Shown: one piece after another, positions 54,277 through 64,000 of the stretch | How the letters are laid out: every line of letters starts with the position of its first letter | How positions within the stretch are numbered: the first letter of the stretch is position 1 | Origin: Serinicoccus sediminis | GTDB lineage: Bacteria; Actinomycetota; Actinomycetes; Actinomycetales; Dermatophilaceae | Direction of reading: 5' to 3' | DNA length: 64,000 bases | Assembly: GCF_004153545.1 (NCBI RefSeq) | Contig: NZ_SDVA01000010.1 | Coordinates: 79,685 to 143,684 of the forward strand | Notes under the pieces: model-generated | What the model saw: the letters and a program-made list of their open reading frames with translations, nothing else | The model's database searches: none | Told to the model about the DNA's origin: nothing | Position numbers and translations under genes: made by a program

Positions 54277-54334
54277 GTGAACCGGCCTCCCGGACGCACG
54301 CCTCGGCTCCCGGACGCGCCGCCATACCTCTCCC

Positions 54335-54356
54335 GCAGCACCCACCTCGGTGCTGC
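54335..54356 (+). promoter_or_regulatory. Hairpin in the ABC-F gene leader
   Basis: Bases 54335-54342 pair perfectly with 54349-54356 (8 bp) around a CACCTC loop, 25 bases before the ABC-F start. A six-codon reading frame (GTG at 54350 to TGA at 54370) begins in its 3' arm. This could be an attenuator, but no ribosome site for the small frame is visible. Confidence 0.4.
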
Positions 54357-54381
54357 CCGTCGCCCAGTGAAGGAGCCTCCC

Positions 54382-55980
54382 GTGATCAGCGCAGCCGGTG
54401 TCGAGGTCCGCGTGGGCTCCCGCCTGCTCATGGAGGACGTGACCTTCCGCGTCGGTCCCGGCGACCGGGTCGGGCTGGTGGGGCGCAACGGGGCGGGCAA
54501 GACGACCCTGACCCGGCTGCTCTCCGGCGAGGGCCAGCCCGCGGCCGGCACCATCAGCCGCACCGGTGAGATCGGCTACCTCCCCCAGGACCCGCGCACC
54601 GGCGACCTGGAGGTCCTGGGCCGGGACCGCATCCTGTCCGCGCGCGGCCTCGACGAGATCATCCGCGGTCTGCGCCGGGCGGAGGAGACCATGGCCACCG
54701 CCGACGGGGAGGAGCGCGACCGGGCGATGGCGCGGTACACCCGCCTGGACGCCGAGTTCAGCAGCCGCGGTGGGTATGCCGCGGAGTCCGAGGCGGCCTC
54801 GATCGCCAGCAGCCTGGGCCTGCCCGACCGGGTGCTGGAGCAGCCGCTGCGGACCCTCTCGGGCGGTCAGCGACGCCGCATCGAGCTGGCCCGGATCCTC
54901 TTCTCCGGCGCCGACACCCTGCTGCTCGACGAGCCGACCAACCACCTGGACGCCGACTCGGTCGTCTGGCTGCGCGAGCACCTCAAGAGCCACACCGGCG
55001 GGCTCATGGTGATCTCGCACGACGTCGACCTCATCGAGACGGTCGTCACCAAGGTGTTCTACCTCGACGCCAACCGGCAGGTGCTGGACGTCTACAACAT
55101 GGGGTGGAAGGCCTACCTGGCGCAGCGGGAGGCCGACGAACGGCGGCGGCACCGCGAGCGGGCCAACACCGAGAAGAAGGCGTCCGCGCTGCTGGCGCAG
55201 GCCGACAAGATGCGGGCCAAGGCGACCAAGGCGGTGGCCGCGCAGAACATGGCCCGGCGGGCCGAGCGGATGATGGCCGGGCTGGAGGGCGAGCGGCAGG
55301 CCGACCGGGTGGCCAAGCTGCGCTTCCCGACCCCCGCGTCCTGCGGCCGCACCCCGCTCACCGCGGAGGGGCTGTCCCGCTCCTACGGCAGCCTGGAGAT
55401 CTTCACCGACGTCGACCTCGCCATCGACCGCGGGTCCAAGGTCGTCGTGCTCGGCCTCAACGGCGCCGGGAAGACGACGCTGCTGCGCCTGCTGGCGGGC
55501 ATCGACGACCCGGACACCGGTGAGGTGCAGCCGGGGCACGGCCTCAAGCTGGGCTACTACGCCCAGGAGCACGAGACCCTCGACGTGCAGCGCAGCGTCC
55601 TGGAGAACATGAAGTCCGCCGCCCCGGACCTGGACGAGACCGAGACGCGCAAGGTGCTCGGCTCCTTCCTCTTCTCCGGCGACGACGTCGACAAGCCCGC
55701 CGGCGTGCTCTCCGGCGGGGAGAAGACCCGGCTGGCCCTGGCCATCCTCGTGGTCTCCGCCGCCAACGTGCTGCTGCTGGACGAGCCGACCAACAACCTG
55801 GACCCGGCGTCCCGGGAAGAGGTCCTCGCCGCGCTGCGTTCGTACGAGGGCGCGGTCGTCCTGGTCAGCCACGACGAGGGCGCGGTGCAGGCGCTCGAGC
55901 CCGAGCGGGTCCTGCTCCTCCCGGACGGTGTCGAGGACCTCTGGGGACGCGACTACGAAGAACTCATCGCCCTGGCCTGA
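54382..55980 (+). CDS. ABC-F family ribosome-associated ATPase
   Basis: ABC-F proteins are soluble tandem ATPases that act on the ribosome; some give antibiotic resistance, others assist translation. The 532-residue protein has Walker A GRNGAGKT (about 34-41) and a first signature LSGGQRRRIELARIL with LLLDEPTNHLD. A charged linker rich in Arg/Lys/Ala (about 245-315, the P-site tRNA interaction motif region) precedes the second set: GLNGAGKTTLL, LSGGEKTRLALAI and LLLDEPTNNLD. It most resembles the M. tuberculosis Rv1473 type as I recall it. The GTG at 54382 follows AAGGAG. Resistance versus housekeeping cannot be decided. Confidence 0.92.
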   Translation: MISAAGVEVRVGSRLLMEDVTFRVGPGDRVGLVGRNGAGKTTLTRLLSGEGQPAAGTISRTGEIGYLPQDPRTGDLEVLGRDRILSARGLDEIIRGLRRAEETMATADGEERDRAMARYTRLDAEFSSRGGYAAESEAASIASSLGLPDRVLEQPLRTLSGGQRRRIELARILFSGADTLLLDEPTNHLDADSVVWLREHLKSHTGGLMVISHDVDLIETVVTKVFYLDANRQVLDVYNMGWKAYLAQREADERRRHRERANTEKKASALLAQADKMRAKATKAVAAQNMARRAERMMAGLEGERQADRVAKLRFPTPASCGRTPLTAEGLSRSYGSLEIFTDVDLAIDRGSKVVVLGLNGAGKTTLLRLLAGIDDPDTGEVQPGHGLKLGYYAQEHETLDVQRSVLENMKSAAPDLDETETRKVLGSFLFSGDDVDKPAGVLSGGEKTRLALAILVVSAANVLLLDEPTNNLDPASREEVLAALRSYEGAVVLVSHDEGAVQALEPERVLLLPDGVEDLWGRDYEELIALA

Positions 55981-56000
55981 GGGCGTCGGAAGGTGGCTCA

Positions 56001-57866
56001 GTGACGGTCGGTATGCGTGGTGGCACGTTCCGCAGCTTCGCCAAGGACCGCAGCGTGCAGGACCACCGCCTCGAGCGGGACACCGCGCGCCGGGTGGCGT
56101 CCTACGGACGGCCGTTCGTCGGCCGCATCGTCGCCTACCTCGCGCTGACCGTGCTGGCGGGGGCCCTCGTCACCGCGGTGCCGCTGCTGCTGGGACGCAT
56201 CATCGACGACGGCGTGGACGTCGGGAACCGGGACCTGGTGGTCCGGCTCTCCCTCGTGGTCGCCGGTCTCGCGTTCCTGGAGGCGGCGGTCACCGTCGTC
56301 TCCCGCTGGTTCGGCTCCCGCATCGGTGAGGGGCTCATCTACAACCTGCGGCGCGAGGTGTTCAGCCACGTGCTGCGCCAGCCGATCGCCTTCTTCACCC
56401 GTGCCCAGACCGGCGCCCTCGTCTCCCGCCTCAACACCGACGTCATCGGGGCGCAGACCGCCTTCACCTCGATCCTGTCCGGCTTCGTCAGCAGCCTCGT
56501 GCAGCTGGTGCTCATCCTCGTCGCGCTGTTCTCGATGAGCTGGCAGATCACCGTGCTCGCGCTGCTGCTGGTGCCGCTGTTCATCGTGCCCGCCCGCTTC
56601 ATGGGCGACCGGCTCTCCGCGCTCACCCGACGCCAGATGGGGCTGAATGCCGACATGCAGGCCCGGATGACCGAACGCTTCAACGTGGGCGGCGCGCTGC
56701 TCGTGCGCCTCTTCGGGCGGCCGGCCACCGAGGACGACGAGTATGCCGAGCGCGCCGCCGGGGTCCGCGACTCCGGCATCTCGATCGCGGTCAACCGGGT
56801 CTTCTTCACGGCCGCGCTCGGCCTCGTGGCCGCGCTGGCCACCGCGCTGGTCTACGGCATGGGCGGCGTCATGGTCGTGGAGGAGGTCGGGTCGATGACG
56901 ACCGGGACGCTGGTCGCCATGTCGACCCTGCTCACCCGCATGTACGGCCCGCTCACCGCGCTGTCCAACGTCCGGATCGACATCATGACGGCCCTGGTGA
57001 GCTTCGAGCGGATCTTCGAGGTCCTCGACCTGCGCCCGCTGGTCGCAGAGGCCGACGAGCCCCGCGGTATACCCTCCGGGCCGGTATCGGTCGAGCTGGA
57101 CGGGGTGAGCTTCGCCTACCCGGGTGCCGACCAGGTGTCGATCGCCTCGCTCGAGCAGCGTCCGGAGGCCGAGACCCGAGACGGTCACCGCGTGCTGGAG
57201 GACATCAGCGCGACGGTGCCGGCCGGGTCGATGGTGGCCCTCGTCGGACCCTCCGGGGCCGGCAAGACGACGCTCACCACCCTCGTGGCGCGGCTCTACG
57301 ACCCCACGGCGGGGAGCGTGCGGATCGGGGGCGTGGACCTGCGGGAGGCGTCCTTCGACTCGCTGCGCGAGACGGTGGGCGTGGTGACCCAGGAGGCGCA
57401 CATGTTCAACGACACGGTGCGCGCCAACCTGCTCTACGCCCGGCCCCACGCCGACGACGCCGAGGTGTGGCGGGCGCTGGAGGGCGCCCAGATCGCCGAC
57501 CTCGTGCGGCGGCTCCCGGACGGCCTCGACACCGTCGTAGGGGACCGTGGTCACCGGCTCTCCGGTGGCGAGAAGCAGCGCCTGGCGATCGCCCGCCTGC
57601 TGCTCAAGTCACCCGCGGTGGTCGTGCTCGACGAGGCCACCGCCCACCTCGACAGCGAGTCGGAGGTCGCCGTGCAGCGCGCTCTGGACGAGGCCCTGCA
57701 CGGGCGCACGTCCCTCGTCATCGCCCACCGGCTGTCGACGGTGCGCGACGCCGACGAGATCCTCGTGCTGGAGCGCGGCCGCGTCGTCCAGCGGGGCACG
57801 CACGAGCAGCTGCTCGCCGACGGCGGCCTCTACGCCGCTCTGTACCGCACCCAGTTCCGCGACTGA
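56001..57866 (+). CDS. ABC exporter half-transporter (fused membrane and ATPase domains)
   Basis: This 621-residue protein is a type IV ABC exporter half-unit that must dimerise. An N-terminal cytoplasmic region of about 45 residues leads to six membrane spans (about 40-320). The ATPase has Walker A VGPSGAGKTT, Q-loop VTQEAHMFNDTV, signature RLSGGEKQRLAIARLL, Walker B VVVLDEATAHLD and H-loop IAHRLSTV. The ATPase domain has an insertion of about 15 residues before Walker A (SIASLEQRPEAETRDGH region). The GTG at 56001 has a GGAAGG site and is 20 bases after the ABC-F gene, so the two probably share a transcript. Drug or lipid export is the usual role; the substrate is unknown. Confidence 0.9.
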   Translation: MTVGMRGGTFRSFAKDRSVQDHRLERDTARRVASYGRPFVGRIVAYLALTVLAGALVTAVPLLLGRIIDDGVDVGNRDLVVRLSLVVAGLAFLEAAVTVVSRWFGSRIGEGLIYNLRREVFSHVLRQPIAFFTRAQTGALVSRLNTDVIGAQTAFTSILSGFVSSLVQLVLILVALFSMSWQITVLALLLVPLFIVPARFMGDRLSALTRRQMGLNADMQARMTERFNVGGALLVRLFGRPATEDDEYAERAAGVRDSGISIAVNRVFFTAALGLVAALATALVYGMGGVMVVEEVGSMTTGTLVAMSTLLTRMYGPLTALSNVRIDIMTALVSFERIFEVLDLRPLVAEADEPRGIPSGPVSVELDGVSFAYPGADQVSIASLEQRPEAETRDGHRVLEDISATVPAGSMVALVGPSGAGKTTLTTLVARLYDPTAGSVRIGGVDLREASFDSLRETVGVVTQEAHMFNDTVRANLLYARPHADDAEVWRALEGAQIADLVRRLPDGLDTVVGDRGHRLSGGEKQRLAIARLLLKSPAVVVLDEATAHLDSESEVAVQRALDEALHGRTSLVIAHRLSTVRDADEILVLERGRVVQRGTHEQLLADGGLYAALYRTQFRD

Positions 57867-57895
57867 CCCGGGCCCCCTCCTCCCTGCCCACCGCA

Positions 57896-57926
57896 CACAG
57901 GACGCGCGCTGAGGGCGCGTCCTGTG
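57896..57926. terminator. Hairpin terminator after the ABC exporter gene
   Basis: Bases 57896-57907 pair perfectly with 57915-57926 (12 bp) around a 7-base loop, 29 bases after the exporter stop. Its 3' part belongs to the first unit of the 22-bp tandem repeat. The convergent SURF1 gene ends at 57998. Confidence 0.6.
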
Positions 57927-57971
57927 CGCGCTGGGCGCGCGTCCGGTGTGCGCTGGGCGCGCGTCCTGTGC
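57906..57971. repeat. Three tandem copies of a 22-bp repeat
   Basis: Units lie at 57906-57927, 57928-57949 and 57950-57971. Copies 2 and 3 differ at two positions near the 3' end, and copy 1 differs from copy 3 in the middle (GAGGG against GGGCG). The common core is GCGCTGRG followed by GCGCGTCC. The array fills most of the gap between convergent genes. Confidence 0.8.
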
Positions 57972-57997
57972 AGAGGGGACCGGCGCCAGAGGGACGG

Positions 57998-60290
<2,293 letters not shown>

Positions 60291-60334
60291 GCGACACGAC
60301 GCCGGGGACGACCGGCCCCGGCCGGACGACGCAC

Positions 60335-60340
60335 TAGAGT
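60335..60340 (+). promoter_or_regulatory. -10 box for a leaderless fabI transcript
   Basis: TAGAGT (60335-60340) is followed by six bases and the fabI ATG. No Shine-Dalgarno sequence is present, so fabI probably has both this leaderless mRNA and read-through from fabG. Confidence 0.6.
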
Positions 60341-60346
60341 TCCCCC

Positions 60347-61102
60347 ATGCTCCTCGAGGGAAAGAAGCTTCTGGTCACGGGTGTGCTCATGGACACCTCC
60401 ATCGCCTTCCACGTGGCCCGGCTGGCCCAGGAGCAGGGCGCCGAGGTGGTGCTCACCTCCTTCGGCCGCACGATGCGGATCACCCAGGCGATCAGCCGTC
60501 GCCTCCCGCAGGCCGCCCCGGTCATCGAGCTGGACGTCCAGGACACCGGCCACCTCGACACGCTCGCCGAGCGGGTGGGCGAGCACGTCGACCACCTCGA
60601 CGGCGTGCTGCACTCCATCGGCTTCGCCCCGCAGGGCGCCTTCGACTTCCTCGGTGCCTCCTGGGAGGACGTGGCGACGGCCATGCAGGTCAGCGCCTAC
60701 TCCCTCAAGGCCCTGGCGGTGGCGGCACTGCCGCGGATGAGCGCCGGCGGGTCGGTCGTCGGTCTGACCTTCGACGCGCAGTACGCCTGGCCCGTCTACG
60801 ACTGGATGGGGGTCTCCAAGGCCGCCTTCGAGGCGACCAGCCGCTACCTCGCCCGCGACCTGGGCCCCCGGGGCATCCGCTCCAACCTCGTCTCCGCCGG
60901 ACCCATCTCGACCACGGCCGCCAAGTCCATCCCCGAGTTCGACCAGTTCGCCCGGTGGGGCGAGCACTCGCCGCTGGGCTGGGACGTCAAGGACCCGGTG
61001 CCCGCAGCCCAGGCCTGCGTGGCGCTGCTGTCCGACTGGTTCCCCGCCACGACGGGCGAGATCGTCCACGTGGACGGCGGCTTCCACGCCACCGGGTTCT
61101 GA
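60347..61102 (+). CDS. fabI: Enoyl-[acyl-carrier-protein] reductase (NADH), FabI/InhA type
   Basis: It reduces the enoyl-ACP double bond, the last step of each elongation round. The 251-residue protein has the FabI-type cofactor start LLVTGVLMDTSIAFHVA, LDVQDTGHL and VLHSIGFAPQGAF. The active-site YDWMGVSKAAFEA has the Tyr and Lys spaced as in InhA. NLVSAGPISTTAAKSIP and TGEIVHVDGGFHATGF close the fold. It lacks the longer substrate loop of InhA, fitting ordinary chain lengths. It is the usual target of enoyl-reductase inhibitors in other bacteria. Confidence 0.95.
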   Translation: MLLEGKKLLVTGVLMDTSIAFHVARLAQEQGAEVVLTSFGRTMRITQAISRRLPQAAPVIELDVQDTGHLDTLAERVGEHVDHLDGVLHSIGFAPQGAFDFLGASWEDVATAMQVSAYSLKALAVAALPRMSAGGSVVGLTFDAQYAWPVYDWMGVSKAAFEATSRYLARDLGPRGIRSNLVSAGPISTTAAKSIPEFDQFARWGEHSPLGWDVKDPVPAAQACVALLSDWFPATTGEIVHVDGGFHATGF

Positions 61103-61124
61103 CTCGGGGATCGGTACGACCCTG

Positions 61125-61140
61125 ACCCGGAGGTCCGGGT
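61125..61140. terminator. Short hairpin between fabI and glgC
   Basis: Bases 61125-61130 pair with 61135-61140 (6 bp, AGGT loop) in the 43-base gap between convergent stops. A second possible 6-bp hairpin overlaps the glgC stop (61137-61142 with 61146-61151). Confidence 0.4.
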
Positions 61141-61145
61141 GAGCC

Positions 61146-62402
61146 TCACCCCGAGATGACGGTGCCCTTGCCGACGACGACGATGCCCGAGTCGGTGACC
61201 GTGAAGCCCCGCTGCCGGTCGTGCTCGTGGTCGACGCCGATGTGCACCCCGGCGGGCACCCGGACGTCCTTGTCGATGATCGCGCGGTGGATCTGGCACG
61301 AGCGCCCGACCTCGACCCGGTCCATGAGCACGGAGCCGGTCACATGGCTGAAGCTGTGCACCATGACCCGCGGTGAGAGGACGGAGTCGGTGACCGTCGC
61401 GCCGGAGATGACGCACCCCGGGGACACCGCGGAGTTCACGGCGTGCCCGACCCGGTCGCCGGAGCCGTGCACGAACTTGGCCGGCGGGTGCGGGCCGTAG
61501 TTCGTGAAGATCGGCCAGGCCTCGTTGTAGAGGTTGAACACCGGGTGCACCGACACCAGGTCCATGTGCGAGTCGTAGTAGGAGTCGATGGTGCCGACGT
61601 CGCGCCAGTACCCGCGGTCCCGGTCGGTCGCCCCGGCGATCTCGTTGTCCTTGAAGTCGTAGACCCAGGCGTCGCCCTTGTCCACGAAGGCCGGGACGAT
61701 GTCACCGCCCATGTCGTGCTTGGACCCCTCGTTGAGGGCGTCCATCCGCACCGCGGCCTCGAGCGCCTCGGTCGTGAACACGTAGTTCCCCATCGAGGCC
61801 AGCACCTCGTCCGGGGCGTCGGGCAGCCCCCGCGGGTCGGCCGGCTTCTCCAGGAACTCGCGGATCTGCCGCGGGTCCTCCTGGTTGACGTCGATGACCC
61901 CGAACTGGTCGGCCAGGCTGATCGGCTGCCGGATCGCCGCGACCGTGCAACCGGCGCCGGTCTCGACGTGCTGCTCGACCATCTGGGCGAAGTCCATGCG
62001 GTAGACGTGGTCGGCGCCGACGACGACCACGATGTCCGGCCGCTCGTCGTGCACGAGGTTGAGGCTCTGGTAGATCGCGTCCGCCGACCCGGAGAACCAG
62101 CTCTTGCCGAGCCGCTGCTGGGCCGGGACCGGCGCGACGTAGTTGCCCAGGAGCGTCGACATACGCCACGTCTTGGTGATGTGCGCGTCCAGGCTGTGCG
62201 ACTTGTACTGCGTGAGCACGACGATCTTGAGATAGCCGGAGTTGACCATGTTGGACAGGGCGAAGTCGATGAGCCGGTAGATGCCCCCGAACGGGACGGC
62301 CGGCTTGGCGCGGTCCGCGGTCAGCGGCATCAGCCGCTTCCCCTCGCCCCCCGCCAGGACGATGGCCAGGACCTTCCGCCGACTGCCTCGTTGCGCTGCC
62401 AT
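61146..62402 (-). CDS. glgC: Glucose-1-phosphate adenylyltransferase (ADP-glucose pyrophosphorylase)
   Basis: It makes ADP-glucose from ATP and glucose-1-phosphate for glycogen synthesis and, in actinobacteria, maltose-1-phosphate. The 418-residue protein has the nucleotidyltransferase start [35 protein letters not shown] and the substrate region [13 protein letters not shown]-terminal left-handed beta-helix with hexapeptide repeats runs from about residue 300. The ATG at 62402 is exactly six bases after TAGGTT, a predicted leaderless start. It is divergent from glgA. Confidence 0.96.
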   Translation of the reverse strand: MAAQRGSRRKVLAIVLAGGEGKRLMPLTADRAKPAVPFGGIYRLIDFALSNMVNSGYLKIVVLTQYKSHSLDAHITKTWRMSTLLGNYVAPVPAQQRLGKSWFSGSADAIYQSLNLVHDERPDIVVVVGADHVYRMDFAQMVEQHVETGAGCTVAAIRQPISLADQFGVIDVNQEDPRQIREFLEKPADPRGLPDAPDEVLASMGNYVFTTEALEAAVRMDALNEGSKHDMGGDIVPAFVDKGDAWVYDFKDNEIAGATDRDRGYWRDVGTIDSYYDSHMDLVSVHPVFNLYNEAWPIFTNYGPHPPAKFVHGSGDRVGHAVNSAVSPGCVISGATVTDSVLSPRVMVHSFSHVTGSVLMDRVEVGRSCQIHRAIIDKDVRVPAGVHIGVDHEHDRQRGFTVTDSGIVVVGKGTVISG

Positions 62403-62408
62403 GGGACC

Positions 62409-62460
62409 AACCTAGACGCCGCGTCAACCCCTGGCGAGGGGAGGGGGCAGCGGCTACGTT
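62409..62460. promoter_or_regulatory. Divergent leaderless promoters of glgC and glgA
   Basis: On the minus strand TAGGTT (62414-62409) is followed by six bases and the glgC ATG. On the plus strand TACGTT (62455-62460) is followed by six bases and the glgA GTG at 62467. The whole intergenic region is 64 bases, so one regulator could control both. Confidence 0.6.
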
Positions 62461-62466
62461 GAGGGC

Positions 62467-63714
62467 GTGCGCATCGACATCCTCACCCGCGAGTACCCCC
62501 CGAACATCTACGGCGGGGCCGGCGTCCACGTCGCCGAGCTGACCCGGGCCCTGCGGGCCCTCGAGGGGACGGAGGTGCAGGTCAGGGCCTTCGACGAACC
62601 CACCGACGAGCCCGGCACGACGGGGTATGCCGTGCCCGAGGACCTCGCGGGCGCCAACGGCGCCCTGCGCACCCTCGGGGTCGACCTGCTCATGGCCCGC
62701 GACGTCGCCGAGGGCGGCGCGGACCTCGTGCACAGCCACACCTGGTACGCCAACATGGGCGGTCACCTGGGGGCGGCGCTCGCGCAGATCCCGCACGTCG
62801 TCAGCGCGCACAGCCTGGAGCCGCTACGCCCCTGGAAGGCCGAGCAGCTCGGCGGCGGGTATGCCGTGTCCTCCATGGTCGAGAAGGTCGCCTACGAGGC
62901 AGCGGCCGGGGTGATCGCCGTCTCGGCCGGGATGCGCCGGGACATCCTCGCCGCCTACCCCGACGTCGACCCCGACCGGGTGCACGTGGTGCACAACGGC
63001 ATCGACGCCGACCTGTGGCAGCGGGACACCTCGCCCGAGGCCGCCGAGTTCGTCCGGTCGCGGGGCATCGACCCGCACGCCCGCAGCGTGGTCTTCCTCG
63101 GACGCATCACCCGGCAGAAGGGGCTGCCGTTCCTGCTCAAGGCGCTGCGCGCGCTCGACGACGACGTGCAGGTGGTCCTCCTGGCGGGCGCACCGGACAC
63201 CGAGGAGATCAAGGCCGAGGTCGTCGCGCTGGTGGACCAGCTGCGGACCGAGCGGGGCGAGCAGGCGGCGCCCGTCGTGTGGATCGACGAGATGCTGCCA
63301 CGCGCCCAGGTCATCGCGGTCCTCTCGCACGCCACCGTCTTCGTCTGCCCCTCCGTCTACGAGCCGCTCGGCATCGTCAACCTCGAGGCCATGGCCTGCG
63401 GGGCCGCCGTCGTCGCCACCGCGACGGGGGGCATCCCGGAGGTCGTCCTCGACGGCGAGACCGGGTGGCTGGTCCCCATCGAGCAGGTGCAGGACGGCAC
63501 CGGCACCCCCGTCGACGAGGACGCCTTCGTCGCCGACCTGGGGCGGGCGCTGGTCGAGGCGTGCTCGGACGCCGACGAGGCGCTGCGGCGCGGCGAGGCG
63601 GGCAGGGCGCGCGCCGTCGAGCAGTTCAGCTGGACCACGGTGGCCGAGCGCACCGTCGAGGTCTACCGGGCCGTCCTGGAGGGGCGCGCCCCGGTCCTGC
63701 CCGAGCTGGGCTGA
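62467..63714 (+). CDS. glgA: Glycogen synthase, actinobacterial GT4 type
   Basis: It transfers glucose from ADP-glucose to glycogen, or to glucose-1-phosphate to give maltose-1-phosphate as in mycobacterial GlgM. The 415-residue GT-B protein has LTREYPPNIYGGAGVHVAEL with the donor-loop glycines, HTWYANMGGHLG and IPHVVSAHSLEPLRPWK. VHNGIDADLWQ, FLGRITRQKGL and the catalytic EPLGIVNLEAMACG follow. It is of the GT4 family, not the GT5 family of E. coli GlgA. The start is the leaderless GTG at 62467. Confidence 0.94.
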   Translation: MRIDILTREYPPNIYGGAGVHVAELTRALRALEGTEVQVRAFDEPTDEPGTTGYAVPEDLAGANGALRTLGVDLLMARDVAEGGADLVHSHTWYANMGGHLGAALAQIPHVVSAHSLEPLRPWKAEQLGGGYAVSSMVEKVAYEAAAGVIAVSAGMRRDILAAYPDVDPDRVHVVHNGIDADLWQRDTSPEAAEFVRSRGIDPHARSVVFLGRITRQKGLPFLLKALRALDDDVQVVLLAGAPDTEEIKAEVVALVDQLRTERGEQAAPVVWIDEMLPRAQVIAVLSHATVFVCPSVYEPLGIVNLEAMACGAAVVATATGGIPEVVLDGETGWLVPIEQVQDGTGTPVDEDAFVADLGRALVEACSDADEALRRGEAGRARAVEQFSWTTVAERTVEVYRAVLEGRAPVLPELG

Positions 63715-63740
63715 GGCCCGCCGCCGTCGGGCGCCCCTGA

Positions 63741-63755
63741 CCCGGCCGCGCCGGG
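63741..63755. terminator. Short hairpin after glgA
   Basis: Bases 63741-63746 pair with 63750-63755 (6 bp, CGC loop) between the convergent stops at 63714 and 63760. It is a weak candidate terminator. Confidence 0.35.
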
Positions 63756-63759
63756 GCCC

Positions 63760-64000
63760 TCAGCGCCAGCCGGCGAGGTGCAGGACGGCGGTGTTAGTCG
63801 CGTCCGCCAGGGCCGTGGCGGCGACGGACTGCAGCCGGCGCAGCGTCTGACCCCGGGCGCTCGTGGTGGCGAGGTCGACCGACTGCAGGTCTGGGTCGAG
63901 CCCGGCGTCGGTGAGGGTGAGCACGCCCGCGGCCAGGGCGATGAGCCGCTCGGCCCGGCCCGGCAGCCCGGGCGGCAGCCCCCAGGCCCCGGCCTGCGAC
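63760..64000 (-). CDS. Unrecognised protein, C-terminal part
   Basis: An open minus-strand frame enters from the right edge and ends at TGA (63762-63760), giving 79 codons without a stop. The visible end is rich in Ala, Leu, Thr and Arg, with segments such as LTLTDAGLDPDLQSVDLATT and a terminal TAVLHLAGWR, and no membrane span or recognised motif. Convergent placement with glgA and normal actinomycete codon use support a real gene. The family is not recognised. Confidence 0.55.
   Translation of the reverse strand, partial: SQAGAWGLPPGLPGRAERLIALAAGVLTLTDAGLDPDLQSVDLATTSARGQTLRRLQSVAATALADATNTAVLHLAGWR

Overview
The window is a high-G+C chromosomal segment of an actinomycete. The evidence is the actinobacterial marker genes (whiA, rbpA, opcA, sufR-BD-C-S-U, an acVLRF1-type release factor, a DUF3099 protein), the rare A/T third codon positions, and frequent GTG starts. 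Gene order and content fit Micrococcales, perhaps the Intrasporangiaceae/Ornithinimicrobium-Serinicoccus group, but that placement is an inference. No tRNA, rRNA, CRISPR array, insertion sequence, integrase or phage gene was recognised. Almost everything is core housekeeping DNA.

Layout. 1-4354: a Liv-type ABC importer (livH end, livM, livG, livF) facing its lipoprotein receptor across a bidirectional terminator. 4489-12445: a methyltransferase, rpsA, a BCCT osmolyte transporter, uvrB and terC. 12521-20163 (minus strand): an RhtA-like exporter, an MBL-fold hydrolase and glutamate synthase gltBD. 20340-28696: uvrA, a Rieske lipoprotein and uvrC, then rapZ-yvcK-whiA. 28823-32701: gap-pgk-tpiA, secG and rbpA. 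32754-40447 (minus): tkt-tal-pgi-zwf-opcA. 40668-44174: heme A synthesis (ctaB, ctaA) with a coupled ABC exporter. 44245-51770: the suf Fe-S operon with its repressor, a Rieske ferredoxin, a DUF59 protein and the VLRF1-like factor. 51888-57866: a dicarboxylate symporter, a zinc metallopeptidase, an ABC-F protein and an ABC exporter. 57998-61102: a SURF1 operon, fabG and fabI. 61146-63714: divergent glgC and glgA. A partial unknown gene reaches the right edge.

The genes make a coherent central-metabolism block. They cover lower glycolysis, the oxidative and non-oxidative pentose phosphate enzymes, glycogen synthesis, ammonium assimilation, Fe-S cluster and heme A supply for respiration, the last reductions of fatty acid elongation, and nucleotide excision repair (uvrA, uvrB and uvrC all within 17 kb). 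The overall order resembles the Mycobacterium tuberculosis Rv1420-Rv1484 stretch as I recall it. Most genes inside operons overlap their neighbour by 4 bases (ATGA or GTGA), which fixes many start codons.

The most interesting signals are regulatory. Eight start codons lie exactly six bases after a TANNNT -10 box, which predicts leaderless mRNAs for uvrB, uvrA, fabG, fabI, glgC, glgA, the MBL hydrolase and the DUF3099 gene. The octamer GGTATGCC/GGCATACC recurs far more often than base composition suggests. Other points are a palindrome over the sufR start, a 22-bp tandem repeat, a hairpin leader before the ABC-F gene, and the absence of pgl from the pentose phosphate operon. I found no convincing wholly novel multi-gene system.
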